Positions 48,166-59,458 of a DNA stretch of 64,000 bases are shown piece by piece (the first letter of the stretch is position 1; every line of letters starts with the position of its first letter). The notes under the pieces were generated by a model, which worked only from the letters and a program-made list of their open reading frames with translations, had not been told where the DNA came from and did no database searches. The translations under genes were made by a program, and so were the position numbers. The stretch is from Hofstenia miamia (taxonomy: Eukaryota; Xenacoelomorpha; Acoela). Where the stretch lies: NCBI GenBank assembly GCA_004352715.1, contig SCFE01000071.1:910139-974138 (forward strand). Direction: 5' to 3'.

Positions 48166-48390
48166 TCATCAACACCAAAAAAAATGAATAACTTCAAAAT
48201 TATTAAATTAAGAGTAGCAAATGTCATCAATGAAAAATAGATAAAAACAAACTATTAAATAGGTGAAAAGAACTAAACATCTCGAAAATAATCCAAAATC
48301 ATTACATCATAACATTAAACTGAACTTTAAAATATTACAATCATATACACTACAGAGATAGACGAGCCATCGAAACCCGTCTAATATATG

Positions 48391-48392
48391 AG

Positions 48393-48430
<38 letters not shown>

Positions 48431-48651
48431 CATTTCCAATTTTACGATTATTTGGTGTCTGCCAATTTCATGAATGAATTAAGTATTGTTTGTACTAGTA
48501 TTTTNNNNNNNNNNNNNNNNNNNNNNNNNNNNNNNNNNNNNNNNNNNNNNNNNNNNNNNNNNTATATATATATTTGTCATTTCCAATTTTACGATTATTT
48601 GGTGTCTGCCAATTTCATGAATGAATTAAGTATTGTTTGTACTAGTATTTT
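48391..48651. repeat. 78-bp direct duplication flanking a 58-N gap
   Basis: The same 78 bp beginning TTGTCATTTCCAATTTTACG occurs at 48427-48504, directly before the gap (48505-48562), and at 48574-48651, just after it, each preceded by a TA array. As at 10.3 kb, the duplication is most simply an assembly artefact. Confidence 0.85.
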
Positions 48652-49223
48652 CGGTGCTGAGAATAAAGAATTTTGAATAATCTTTTAATCTTAAAAACGT
48701 TTGAAAAGAAAATAATGTTTGCCAATTTATCCCAAATAGCGATTCTTTACGTAGTTCCAGACCCTAAATTCCTTAGAACCACTTATATGCATACACTCAG
48801 AAGCTCAGTAAATTATCGAGATTAATGCTCTCCAAGTAAATTACCACTAAGTTTAATTAGAAAGTTTTATTGAAATTTTGTTTGAAATTGTCATAATGCA
48901 GGAAGCTCAGCAGGAAGCGCATGTAAGTGCTTATAAAATTTAAATTATTTATTTCGTTAGCACTGTATTAGTTGAATCGTTCTCTAAAAAAATGTACATT
49001 ATATGTAACCAAAGAAACGGGAATAATTCTTTTCTCTATAAAAATACTTTTATGAAAAATTATGACGTAAAGTTATAAAGATGCAATTGTTATTCAATAA
49101 TTTTTTTTGCTTCATGATGACTTTGAACCTCTTATATGCTATATTTAATTTATCAGTTTACTTAGCATATCTTTAAGTAAATTTAGCAAACTGCCACTAG
49201 ATGGCATTCGTTAAACACAAGTA
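48652..49223. other. Non-coding DNA with a candidate microexon
   Basis: Contains the splice-bounded 21-nt segment described separately; otherwise nothing recognised. Confidence 0.4.
48902..48922 (+). CDS. Candidate 21-nt microexon, phase 1-1
   Basis: An acceptor-like tract ending ATAATGCAG and a consensus donor (GTAAGT) enclose 21 nt. Read in phase 1-1 it would add G-SSAGSA-x. The phase agrees with the EGF exon at 23.0 kb, but 26 kb and several transposons separate them, so a link is speculation. Such short splice-bounded segments also arise by chance. Confidence 0.2.
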
Positions 49224-50161
49224 AAGGGTATACCATAACTTCGACGCGGTTTTTGATCTCCGATAAGATATAGTTTAGATTCGTATATCGAACTACTGCT
49301 ATCAATATATTTTCTATGCGTTCTGAAAAATTGTCTCACACAGTCTTTAGCATTATTAATGATCCATTTTGTATTCTTTTAACGCATTAATGATTGCATT
49401 CATTTTTTTAGAAATATCGGTTTTAGAATGTAATTTTTAATTGTTCGATATCTTGGGTAAGTGAGATTTAAATTTCAATCATTGAAGTAAGGTCCGATAG
49501 ATTGAAAAAACATAAGTCATTCAAAATTTCCCATTACGACAAAAACTGATGATTATTATTGACAATTAAAGGAATGCCTTTTTCTTCCCCAACTGCTCCC
49601 CATGAAATAAAGACAGCAACAGAGCGTACCTTTGTTCATGTTCTTGTGCATCACTATCGTTGCCAAGGTCACTCAGCCTATTTTATCAAGAAAAATCTTC
49701 TGGAGGTTGATGGCTGGATCGTCTCAGAAGGCTCAATAAGAAAGATGTGGAACAAGGAAATCGCGAATTCAAGCTGCCTGGTATTGCGTTTCCAAAGACT
49801 TTTGCATCCGGTTAATCCATAAAATTCCCACCCGACTTCACGAGATGTCAAAGAATCAAGGTGCAAAACTTCATCCATCATGGCGCAGCAAAAGTTCTGA
49901 GAAGAAATGTCTTTGTCCTGTTTGTTTCAATGGTGATGATGACGAATTTAAAATGATGCTGTTGGAATTGAATGACGATTTTGATGAGTGATAATGAATG
50001 ATTCGATATCTATGTTAATTGCTTTTAGATGCACATATACCATGAATATATAACTTTTGTATCAATATGCTTTCTTTTCATTAACAAATGAGTCGAAAAA
50101 TATGTCGGTTTGAATCATTTAACGTTAATCGAAAACTGCATCAAAGGACAGGTATACCCCT
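49224..50161 (+). mobile_element. Internally deleted Tc1/mariner-like transposon, about 938 bp
   Basis: Imperfect terminal inverted repeats of about 34 bp are present: left AAGGGTATACC, right (inverted) AGGGGTATACC, each followed after six variable bases by T-GA-GC-GTTTT-GAT. Both ends abut TA. Inside, on the plus strand, an ATG at 49574 opens a frame with a helix-turn-helix-like block (FIKKNLLEVDGWIVSEGSIR), and a second frame nearby carries FCIRLIHKIPTRLHEMSKNQ, like the C-terminal end of Tc1-type transposases (c--li-smp-R---vi---G). The central DDE catalytic region is absent. The element is therefore best explained as a deletion derivative that joins the N- and C-terminal parts of a transposase. 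Confidence 0.68.
49574..49990 (+). pseudogene. Transposase remnant lacking the catalytic core
   Basis: The first frame (ATG 49574 to TAA at about 49820) contains a DNA-binding-like segment HHYRCQGHSAYFIKKN and GWIVSEGSIRKMWNKE. The second frame, overlapping from about 49750, reads TRKSRIQAAWYCVSKDF, then RLIHKIPTRLHEMSKNQG, and ends KKCLCPVCFNGDDDEF plus an acidic tail at TGA 49988-49990. A frame change near 49750 links them. The CLCPVC motif and acidic tail beyond the usual transposase end are odd and could be captured sequence. No catalytic aspartates with DDE/D spacing are present. Confidence 0.5.
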
Positions 50162-52541
50162 TAGTTGGAAATGTCTATGGAAAAGAAATAGGAATGTATT
50201 GTAATTATTTAATAAGTTGCATACATTGTAGATAATAAAATTTAAGCAATTGCACTTATCTCTTAGTTTATGAATCCTATATACAATTAACTACGCTTAA
50301 AAATTTATATCTTCTAAATGTTGATTTATAGTATCATAATTAGGCTCAACATATTCTATCAATAATCCAAATTCACAATACATATGTAGAAAAAAATTAC
50401 TGCTCTTATAATAGTGAAATGCTTTGTGTCTATATTTTATTGACTTTTTCCTATTAGATAAAATAAATAAACTAAAAAGTCTCTTGATTTCTAATTTGAA
50501 AATTACGTGACGTAATCAATACAAATCTGCATTTTAAATTGTAAAAATTTTAATTTCAATTCAAAATGAAATGCCTGTACTGTACAAAAATGGCAGACAC
50601 CAGAGCGTAGAAAATATTTCTAATGAGAATTATATCTTAGTGAGTGACCCATAACGTAAGAGTGTCTTCTAGAAACCTTCAAATTGATGTAAAAATATAA
50701 CCCTAAGTGTATTACGTTATTCAAGGTTTTAATTTTTAATAACTTTCTTAAGAAATTTTTTTGTATCTTTACCTATAAAATTGATGTTCGAAACCTGAAG
50801 GAGGAATCCCATCTTGATCTCTTTATTGCAGGGTATGAACAACCATGTTTTCATATGCTGGAAGCATTTACCAATTTTGTTATGCATGTGTGCAAAACAA
50901 TATGCAAATGTTGGTTTACAGAAGCAGCGTTTTATTAATGGACTTTTTCTGCCGAAAATTCTGAAGTTTTCTGAAGTTGTGATTAAGACACTTCAGAGCC
51001 ATTAGTACTTTGCGATTCTGTAAAAATATTTTCATTTAGTAAGAGTTTTTAATAAGGTAGCAGCAATTCAGCGAAATTCTATTTAAAAACGAGATAATTG
51101 AAGTATGGCAAATAACTTAATAGATTTCTAAGAACTGGATGTACCTCGCTCTGTGGAATTTCATAAGAACATTCAATTAGAATAATCCGTTTCACAGTGT
51201 TTACCAAAAATGCTCACAGCAAATTCAGCAGTTGTTTATTTCTGCTTAGATTCAAAATATAATAGTAAAGTTCAAAATTTTGCACCATATATTTAACAAA
51301 AATATTTTTTTGTAAGCATTATATTATACAAAATTTATTATATTATTTTAAGTTTCTTTGTTGTGAATGTAAATCTCAGCTGAATTCTTAAGCTAAGTGC
51401 ATAGTAGTTATTTTTTAAAATCTTTATCCTACGTAAAATTAAACTCAAATATACTTAATAACATAAAAAGTTTTTGCTATAGTTCTTTTAGAACTCTTAG
51501 ATTAAATAACTTCAAAGTATGAATAATTCACATGAATTTATTGATTTTATATTAAAATTCATCAATGTAATGGGATGTATGCATAATCTGTATACTTATG
51601 TTAGCAACAGTATATATACATTAATATATTTATATTTCAAGTTATATGGTAACCTAATGTTGAATTAATTCGGATACATTATATAATATAATTTTTAAGC
51701 AAATGAGACAATTTCTATGTCAAAATTAAAAATTTTTAGGTCAAAAAATATTAGTCTTAATTATTGGAATCATATTAAAGTGTAGCATTAGTGTTGTTAG
51801 TTTCTCTTGGAAATATCTGCTCATAAAGTTCTGCATTGCATGAATTTTTAGAATCACAAATAGTTATACAATAGATTTTTTTTTACAATGCAATTTCCCA
51901 TGTTTTTCTTCACCACCATTTCCCAAACTAATGTCATGACCTAGTGCAGACATTGTTATTACTGCACTGCACCGCAATTAAGTTACACATGTTTATCATA
52001 TTTTACTACTACTCTCAAATTGGCAATCAGTTTAGGATTCAAAAGTTTCTCTGTCTTGTAGATAAAAGTTCTTAACGGTTTGATAAATGCAATAGCTCCG
52101 ACATCAATTCAGATTAAATCACTTGCTTTTTCGTAAAATATTAGCATTAATTTAGTACTTGATCTTTTACAAATAAGACACAATATTGGGATGATAAAGA
52201 GTGCCGCCAATTCCAACAACAGCCCACACTTGTGCTACTGTGGTATCAATGGGTGCCTTAACATCTTTACACGACTTAATTCGTATTAATATCATAATAT
52301 GTGCATTAACCTTAATTCTACTATGAATTTTCAAAATCTGTTATGGCTTCCCTAAAAATTACTTAATCGCTCACGAACTACTGAAAATTTTTAAAATTCA
52401 AGACCTGCCGTGAACCCGTCCAAGTGCACTTATGCGCGAAATCCGACAGCCTCGTGTGCATGGCAGAACGACCTCCTACTTTGCATGAAGTTTTTCTTCA
52501 AAAAAACACAATATTTCAGGGAAGTTGTTACTCCCATGGGC
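50162..52541. other. AT-rich non-coding stretch with two weak exon-like patches
   Basis: A strong acceptor (TTGATCTCTTTATTGCAG) at 50833 is followed by a frame of 57 codons ending at a stop at 51003-51005, which could be a terminal exon but has no known similarity. A GC-richer patch at 52.40-52.54 kb, open in two frames, directly precedes the hAT-type MITE; no function recognised. Confidence 0.35.
50833..51005 (+). CDS. Candidate terminal exon, unidentified
   Basis: The segment begins after a pyrimidine-rich acceptor and is open for 57 codons to TAG. The product (starting GMNNHVFICWKHLPILL) contains a short hydrophobic, cysteine-bearing stretch and no known motif. A second frame in the first part of the same segment is also open. 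No polyadenylation signal stands out in the next 100 bp. Confidence 0.2.
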
Positions 52542-52896
52542 CAGACTTGTCAACGAGCCGAGCCGACCTTAAGCAGAGTATTGGATATACAACGAGCCCA
52601 AAACGAGCCGTTCTTAAGTAAACCAAATTTATAGTGCTGCTTGTTAATTTGATCATGCGGATTTTTCTTATTTTTTCATTCAATATTCCTTACTTTTAAT
52701 CTTATTTTAGAAATGTTTATTAAATAATAGGAAGAGCAATGGAAAAAATCCTGAGAGCACAATATTTTAAAAAAAAATATTGAGCTGAACGAGCCTCATT
52801 GAAAGATTTTATGTGGCGAGCCGAGCCGAGCCGAATTTACTGAAAATTTAAACGAGCTGAGCCGAGCTTAGAAATTATGGCTCGTTGACAAGTCTG
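52542..52896. mobile_element. hAT-type MITE, 355 bp, 18-bp perfect TIRs
   Basis: CAGACTTGTCAACGAGCC is found at the left end and, exactly inverted, at the right end. The flanks are CCATGGGC (52534-52541) and CCATGGGT (52897-52904), a 7-of-8 match typical of an 8-bp hAT target duplication. Subterminal regions on both sides are packed with GAGCC words (GAGCCGAGCCG on the left, GGCTCGGCTCGG-type when inverted on the right) in an otherwise AT-rich interior. There is no room for a transposase. The perfect ends imply a younger age than the other hAT-type elements here. Confidence 0.9.
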
Positions 52897-52904
52897 CCAT
52901 GGGT

Positions 52905-55900
52905 ATTAGACTGTCTCGTTATCTTAAACGGAACGAATTTGAATTTTTTACAAAGATATTATTTCTCAATTAAAAAAATCATATTTGCATGTACTTCAAG
53001 CACAAGAATAAATTTTGCCACAAATCTTTATCATTGCATGAGAGGGCCAAACCCCAAATGAATCCATGTAAATCGCTTTCAATATTTCTTAACAAGTTTA
53101 CATAAAATTATTCAATAAATGTAGACAAAACGATTTTTTCTAAAAAGTATCACTAGTTGAATTTAGGCTTATAAAAATACAGCATAAAAGCTTGTTTTGG
53201 GTACGTTTTCGATTGGTGAATAACTAGTGGTAAAATGCTTTGATTTCTGATTAGCATTGAGATGGAAGTAAGACCGGTGAAACAGCGGTTCGGGATAGTA
53301 ATGTGGCAAAAATGTGAGAAACTGCTATCCACTTTTGGGAGAAATTCTAAGCAAATAGGTATAAAATGGAGTTCACTTACAGAAAAGCAATTCACATTCT
53401 AATTCCTTATAGGAATTAATAAATGCTTTATCGATAATAAACTTCCTAAAATGCTGAAAAAATCATTTTCATCTATGAATTAAAGAGAACCCATTAGATC
53501 AAAATAATTACTCCAAATTAGTGTCGACAGAATTTTGCAATTATTTTCAAAACCTTTGATTTCATAAAAGTATACGTTCATTAATTGCCATTAATTAATT
53601 AATTAATTAATTAATTAATTATTTAAGATAGTATAATATTTTAGTTAAAAAAGTGGTTTTCTATGTGCAAATTTTTGTTTACTGATGAAGCATAAGTACG
53701 CATTAGGTGATTTGCAAAAACATGGATGTCATAACTAATGCACCGAGACTTCCTAGTTATCCTGCCTGTCTAAGAATAAATTAAGGAAATGATCTATACA
53801 GGAAATTATTCGAATTACTCAAAATTCATAAAGCTTCAGCGTAAAACCAGATGCTACATTTGGAATGACTCCATCAAAGCAAAACTTTGCTCAATTTTAA
53901 AATTTATTTTTCTCAATTCTCGACAGGAATAAAAAAATCAAAGAAATATTAAAATACGACTCTTGCAAGTCTAAGAAACAAGTAACACACATTTCATAAA
54001 AGTTCATTTAGTAGAAGTCAAACGCATTTGGTTTTAGTAACATGTTATAGTTTTTGCGTAAACGTTTTTTTACAATCTACGCAGGAAGTATTATTTTGAG
54101 GTGGGATCTTTATAAAGGATTGGGTTGGTATTAGAAATTATTGTCTCACATCAAGACATTGAATAAGAACAGTGGTGATTGAATGGCGTACTTTAACACT
54201 AAGTAACAGACACCTTTTAATATTTGCGCAGTACGCGACTAAACTGTTCTTGGGTGTTATATTTACAAAAATGCAAAATAGTTTCGGCTATTTGTTGCCA
54301 CATCGATTTTAGATCGCTGTATTATCTGGAAACTATTTAAGGGAAAAATTTACAAGTTTTTGCAAAAATCGCATTTTCATTGAAAAAGTTCATATTTTCA
54401 TGTGTACACGAAAAATTTTACCACAAATTTTCACTCTAACGGAGAAGCACAGTTTCGCGTATGTGTCGAAATTCCAGGATTTTCAAATTTCCTTATACGC
54501 TTGAGAAAATTCTTTGAAATGTAGAAAAAACGGTTTGCGACTTTAAATATACAATGGGCCGCTTGAGATTAAGTGCGTTTCTTTAAATAAAGCTTCATAG
54601 ATTAGGCGAAAAGTTATTCGTATACTTTATAGTTTCAGCAATGGCAGCTGTGGACTCACAATAGATTTCTCATAAAATGATACCGATTAGAAATTAGCCA
54701 TTTTTATGACCTTTTATTGCAATAATAATAAATCCTCATAAAATATAATTGATAGTTATTAGCAATAAAAAATATACATGACATTAGATTTATTTAAATT
54801 TTCAGACAATAATTATAGCATACAGAATGTTGAAGAGATATTATTGTACCAGATATGTGTAAAGGACTAATCTAACAAGTTTGCACATAATTTTATCAAT
54901 TGCAATGAATTTGACAAATGATGTGACGTATATTATCATCTCAGCACAAAAAATTGCTTCGTAGAAATATTTATGTTGTCAAATTTTTTGCCAGTTAACC
55001 TCTTGTCAATGACAAACATATATTTTTTTGATTTTTTTATGTTTTGTTATTGAAAACTTGAAAATATTAATTTCATTATTATTATTAATATTATCATTTT
55101 TATTGTTATTATTATTATTACCTAATAATTGGAGGAAATTCTAGCAGCAAATTTAAGTTATTTTAATTATTTTAATTTGTCTATATGTAATTGTTATTTT
55201 AGTTTTTAGCTTGTTTATTGTCTTTATTTGTGCTGTTCAATTTTATAAATATGTGTATGTATATATGTTTGTAAATATTGTACATATGTATTTTTACAGA
55301 TTTGTCAGCATGTACAGAAAATGTATGGGCATTACATAAACAAAAGTAAAGCTATTGAAGACTTATTATTATTTTTATATTGTTATTATTACGGTATAAT
55401 ATATAAGTAAATTGAAGACTATATTATGTCCATTAAGTTCTTCGTACAAAGAAGATAGACTAATTGTACCATAATTTAATGTTTTTGTTTAATAGAAATC
55501 TGAAATTAATAATTTTACAATTTTAATTAAACCTGTGATTAAAAAGAACATGGCCGTTCAAATTATCTACCATAACTCCTATAATACAACTAAAATTCCA
55601 ATTAAGTTCTCATAAATACTTCTCAAATTATTCGGTGAAATTATTGACACATCCTTTTAAATCATTTTCTTTGTGTATGCGTAAGAGGTTTAAAGATATG
55701 CATATCATTATCTTTCAGTAATTATTGTAGGAATCTAAAATTAGTTAATTGATCCATTAATGCAATTTTTGCCAGTTGGTAATATTTTTTCTAGCACTTC
55801 AAATGATAATTCACTAAAATTGCTTAATAAGCGAAATAGCAGTCGCATATTAATGCTGTTAATATTTTAACGTATCGGACTAACTGTAAAAAATGAAAAA

Positions 55901-56053
55901 TTATGCAATACATTGATTGTGCAATGCTTCTTGCTTTATATTCTAAATAGAGTAGTCTGATATTTGAAATTAAACACCTGAGCTCAAACTTATTTCTTAT
56001 AATATTTATTATATTCAATGTTTTAAATGGGTTTGGGAGGGTCATCTTAGCTC
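52905..56053. other. AT-rich non-coding stretch with simple repeats
   Basis: Contains an (ATTA)n array at about 53589-53623 and ATT-rich tracts at 55.07-55.12 and 55.36-55.39 kb. The sequence between the latter, ending in AAAGCTATTGAAGACTTATT, has the look of a non-LTR 3' untranslated end with a triplet tail, but no coding part was found. An 80-codon minus ORF at 53.15-53.40 kb has no known motif. Confidence 0.4.
53589..53623. repeat. (ATTA)n microsatellite
   Basis: About eight consecutive ATTA units without interruption. Confidence 0.92.
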
Positions 56054-56090
56054 ATGGCCTACTAAATATTTAGTAGGCCATTCTTAGCTC
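56046..56090. mobile_element. 28-bp perfect palindrome between 8-bp direct repeats
   Basis: CTTAGCTC at 56046-56053 and again at 56083-56090 flank the perfect palindrome ATGGCCTACTAAAT plus its inverse (56054-56081) and a single T. An inverted-repeat insert enclosed by an 8-bp direct repeat is the layout of a hAT-type insertion, yet only 29 bp remain between the repeats. It may be a minimal fold-back element, the relic of an imperfect excision that left both transposon ends joined, or a repair product. Coincidence cannot be fully excluded, but both features together are unlikely by chance. Confidence 0.5.
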
Positions 56091-59000
56091 TGTTCGAATT
56101 TACATCTTCTCTCTACTTGCTTTTCTGATTATTTCACAGTAAACACATTGCATTACTTCAGAAAATTACAAGCTGTGTAACTCAAAGATCTATAGATATT
56201 CTCTTATTTTACATGACTAAGCATTGTTAATTAAATATTTTATGTTAAAATAATGAATATGTTTTAACCCAATAGGCCTTACAAATATTCTTAAGCGATC
56301 TACCTTCTACTATAATTAAATTTGCATCAGGTTATTTATAACTACATAATGAAAGTTATTTTTATCCAAGAAAAGTTTGTAGGAATGATTAAAATATGCA
56401 TAATTAATCAATACATATTTGCAATTAGCGAAAATTGCATACTTCTCATTGTGGAGAAGTATTATTCTTGAAACTTTCAATTTATTACATTATCATTATA
56501 TTTTTAATACAACTGGTAGTCATGTAAAATTTTATTAGTATTTGTAATGAAGTAGAAGGTCAGATAAATTACATTAAAAATTAATTTAAACATTCCAAAT
56601 TCTCATGATCCAATTCCCCCCCATGATTTTATGGCTCACTGTTGGTTATATCGATCCTATGCAATTTAAAAAGGCTTTTACGATTTTCAGCATGTATGTT
56701 TTTCAAATGCAAAAATGGAATTTCGTAAAAACTAAAAAAATGTAATGTTAAGCAACATCAGAATTTCTTTATGCAAAATTCAACAAACAATGTACTTCTG
56801 TATTGGAAGCAATCCTTGTATTTTTTGAGTTTCTCACGCCTATTCATCACATGAAAGCGTTCTGGGCACTACGCTTGAGTGCTCTACACTGCTACATTAA
56901 CAAAATATAACATAAAAATGGTTATCAACTTATATTAAAAAAATATTTCTCTCCTTACATTCGAATTCTTATTTTGCAAAAAATGCAATAAAACAAGCTA
57001 TCAAACAGTTTCCATAAAGTAATTACTAGCTAAAATATGAAAAGCAATGATGAATGGCCGATGAGTGGTTAATAGAGGTCATACCATAATTATATATTTC
57101 ATATTTCAATTATAATAAACGTTCTGATGGCTCAATTTTAGCCTTATAGAAATTTTTTCTGTTATTTAGCTGTTATGATTATTATTTAGAACTTTACATT
57201 TTAATCGCAATAATCATGGAGCACTGAATTGAAATTGCAAATCACCAATCAAATGTATAAAAACTGTTTTATTCTAAGAACGTTAAAATTAATGAAATAT
57301 CATTTATGAACTATTTTTCAATATTTAGGATTATAACCCAATTTGGAATTGGATATCTTTGCTCAACCCCACTCAACAAGACACGCGTGGAGCCCGACAG
57401 ACCTGATTTTACAGCTATGTGGCGCATTTACTTTATTACCAATACTCCGAAAATGATTTTTCAATATTTTCAAACACAGTACAGCTGTATTAAGCTAATT
57501 TTTTTCCAAATAATATTTATAATTTATATTTTTGAAAAAATCTTATTAAAAATACACATAATGTGAAATGAAAAGCTTAACTTTTACCCGTATGTATACA
57601 CCTATGTATAACTATTTACTTCATTAATGAATTATATTATGCACAGAAATACTTGAGTTTAACTAAACCAAAAACCGGTGTGATAATTAATACACCATTT
57701 TACCACATATTTAACATTTACAGTAATAATAATTTCTGAATTTCTACAAATATGCTCCCTCGAAACGTTCTAGACACATGTTATATTAGAGTCTATGTTC
57801 ACATAGAAACTCCTTCCAAACGAAATTTTATTAGAATAAAAATTTAAGGAGATACTCTGCCTAGGTATTGAAGAGAAGTTTGCTTTTAACCGACATATGA
57901 AATGTGATTTTTAAGCATAGTTACAATTGTATATTGTAAAATAAAATGTTGATTGCCTCTTTAATATACTTTTTACTCTCATAATACAAAGCGTTTTAAA
58001 GATTCATGTATTGCTTTCGCAATTTATTTATAACAACGATTTCTTCACGTAATTTGTTTGTTCATTAACTGCTCGAATAGTGTATATATACAACAAAATC
58101 ATTCCTAATTAATCATTGATTATTGCTTCACCATTTCTATAGTGTTTCCTAACCAAAAGAAAATTATTGCAGATTGCAGTAATTGTTAGTATGCGCCTAC
58201 ATTTTTTAAGTAGTTATTTTCTCAATCATAATTTCTTCAATCGAGTTTTGAGGAGTCATGTTATAAAGATTGCAAACAATTCTGCTAGGCAGGAAGACAT
58301 GCTACCTTAAAAAGGACATAGACATGTCTTTGAGCTTTCTGTGCACTTACAGGTTCCAATTTAAGAAGAAAGAAAATTTCTCCTGCTTTTGGGTCTATCT
58401 AGTATATATACATATATATATATATATATATTAGAGTGGAGTGAAACACATTTTTCTTTGAAATAAAAAGAGGTAGTTCATAAAACCTGACAAATGTTCT
58501 AAAACTCTAATAAAAGTTTTTGTTTTGAAAATTGGGATTAGAGAATTTATTTATGCAGTTGGTATTCGTTTGATGCGTGCACTTGGGTAATTCGTATTCA
58601 GATAATCCGTTTTTTTGCAATAAATTCTTCTATTTTTGAGCAATTGTAATCACTCAAATTCTATGGTATAATTCTTGATTTAAAACAACCAACTATGATA
58701 AATAATAATTAATTGGAAGAAACGGCAACACATTGCTATATCTTCATTTATCTCATCACAGTTATTAATTCAAAGTACAATTGAAACTCATAAAATACTG
58801 TGCTATCAACAAAAACATATCGCTTAATATCCCGGGTTAGCCAACCCGATATTTTCTATGTAATTGTGGCAGTTGCTCAAACAGCCAAATGTAACATAAA
58901 ATGAATTTTTATACTCCAATACTTCAATTAAAAATATTTACCGTATTTATTAAATCAACTCAAATGTTGTAAGCCTTTGTGCTGCATGGATGGAACCGAT

Positions 59001-59233
59001 AAAAAGCTTACGATCTAGGCCAAAATGAATAAAGGTTACAAATCCGATCCAATCGGAGTAAGTTGTTTTGAATGTAAAATCTGAAAAAATTCAAAAATAT
59101 TGATCTTAATTATATGTATAAAGTTTTTTTAAAAAATTAATATAGGAGTTTGACAATGACAAGAAATCTTGGATTTAAAAAAAAAGCAAATCTGAACCGC
59201 ATTTGAGGTTCAAGCATTTCTCTAAAAACTCAC
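56091..59233. other. AT-rich non-coding stretch
   Basis: TA array at about 58402-58432 and a short CGGGTT-AGC-AACCCG hairpin near 58.83 kb. An 86-codon plus ORF at 57306-57566 contains a small GC-richer patch but no known motif. Confidence 0.45.
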
Positions 59234-59448
59234 CTTATAGTTATCAAACATATTAGATTGAATTTTGCTCAATCTCCAACATCCCATGTAAGCTTCCATT
59301 ATGCTCCTGTAACTATTCAGGCTTATACTTAGGTTTGTGTCAGGGTTAGGATTCCTGTACTTAGTATACTTCAAGATTGCATTGAAATCCAGAAGCGGAA
59401 GTTTGCTATTTTTTGTCCCGTATCTACCTCGTCTACTACACTTATATT
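59234..59448 (-). CDS. Candidate exon, unidentified
   Basis: A minus-strand frame of about 72 codons ends in a consensus donor (AAG|GTGAGT) in phase 0, with a TATAAG acceptor-like sequence upstream whose pyrimidine tract is poor. The GC-richer product includes SRRGRYGTKNSKLPLLDFNA and MEAYMGCWRLSKIQ, soluble and basic, without a recognised domain. It may be an internal or first exon (an ATG lies at 59456-59458) or a piece of an old mobile element. Confidence 0.25.
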
Positions 59449-59458
59449 TATAATTCAA

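Noticed and set aside
58828-58856. CCGGGTT-AGC-CAACCCG hairpin as a possible terminator or regulatory element
   Set aside because: Very short stem, no gene beside it, and terminator hairpins of this kind are not expected in animal nuclear DNA.
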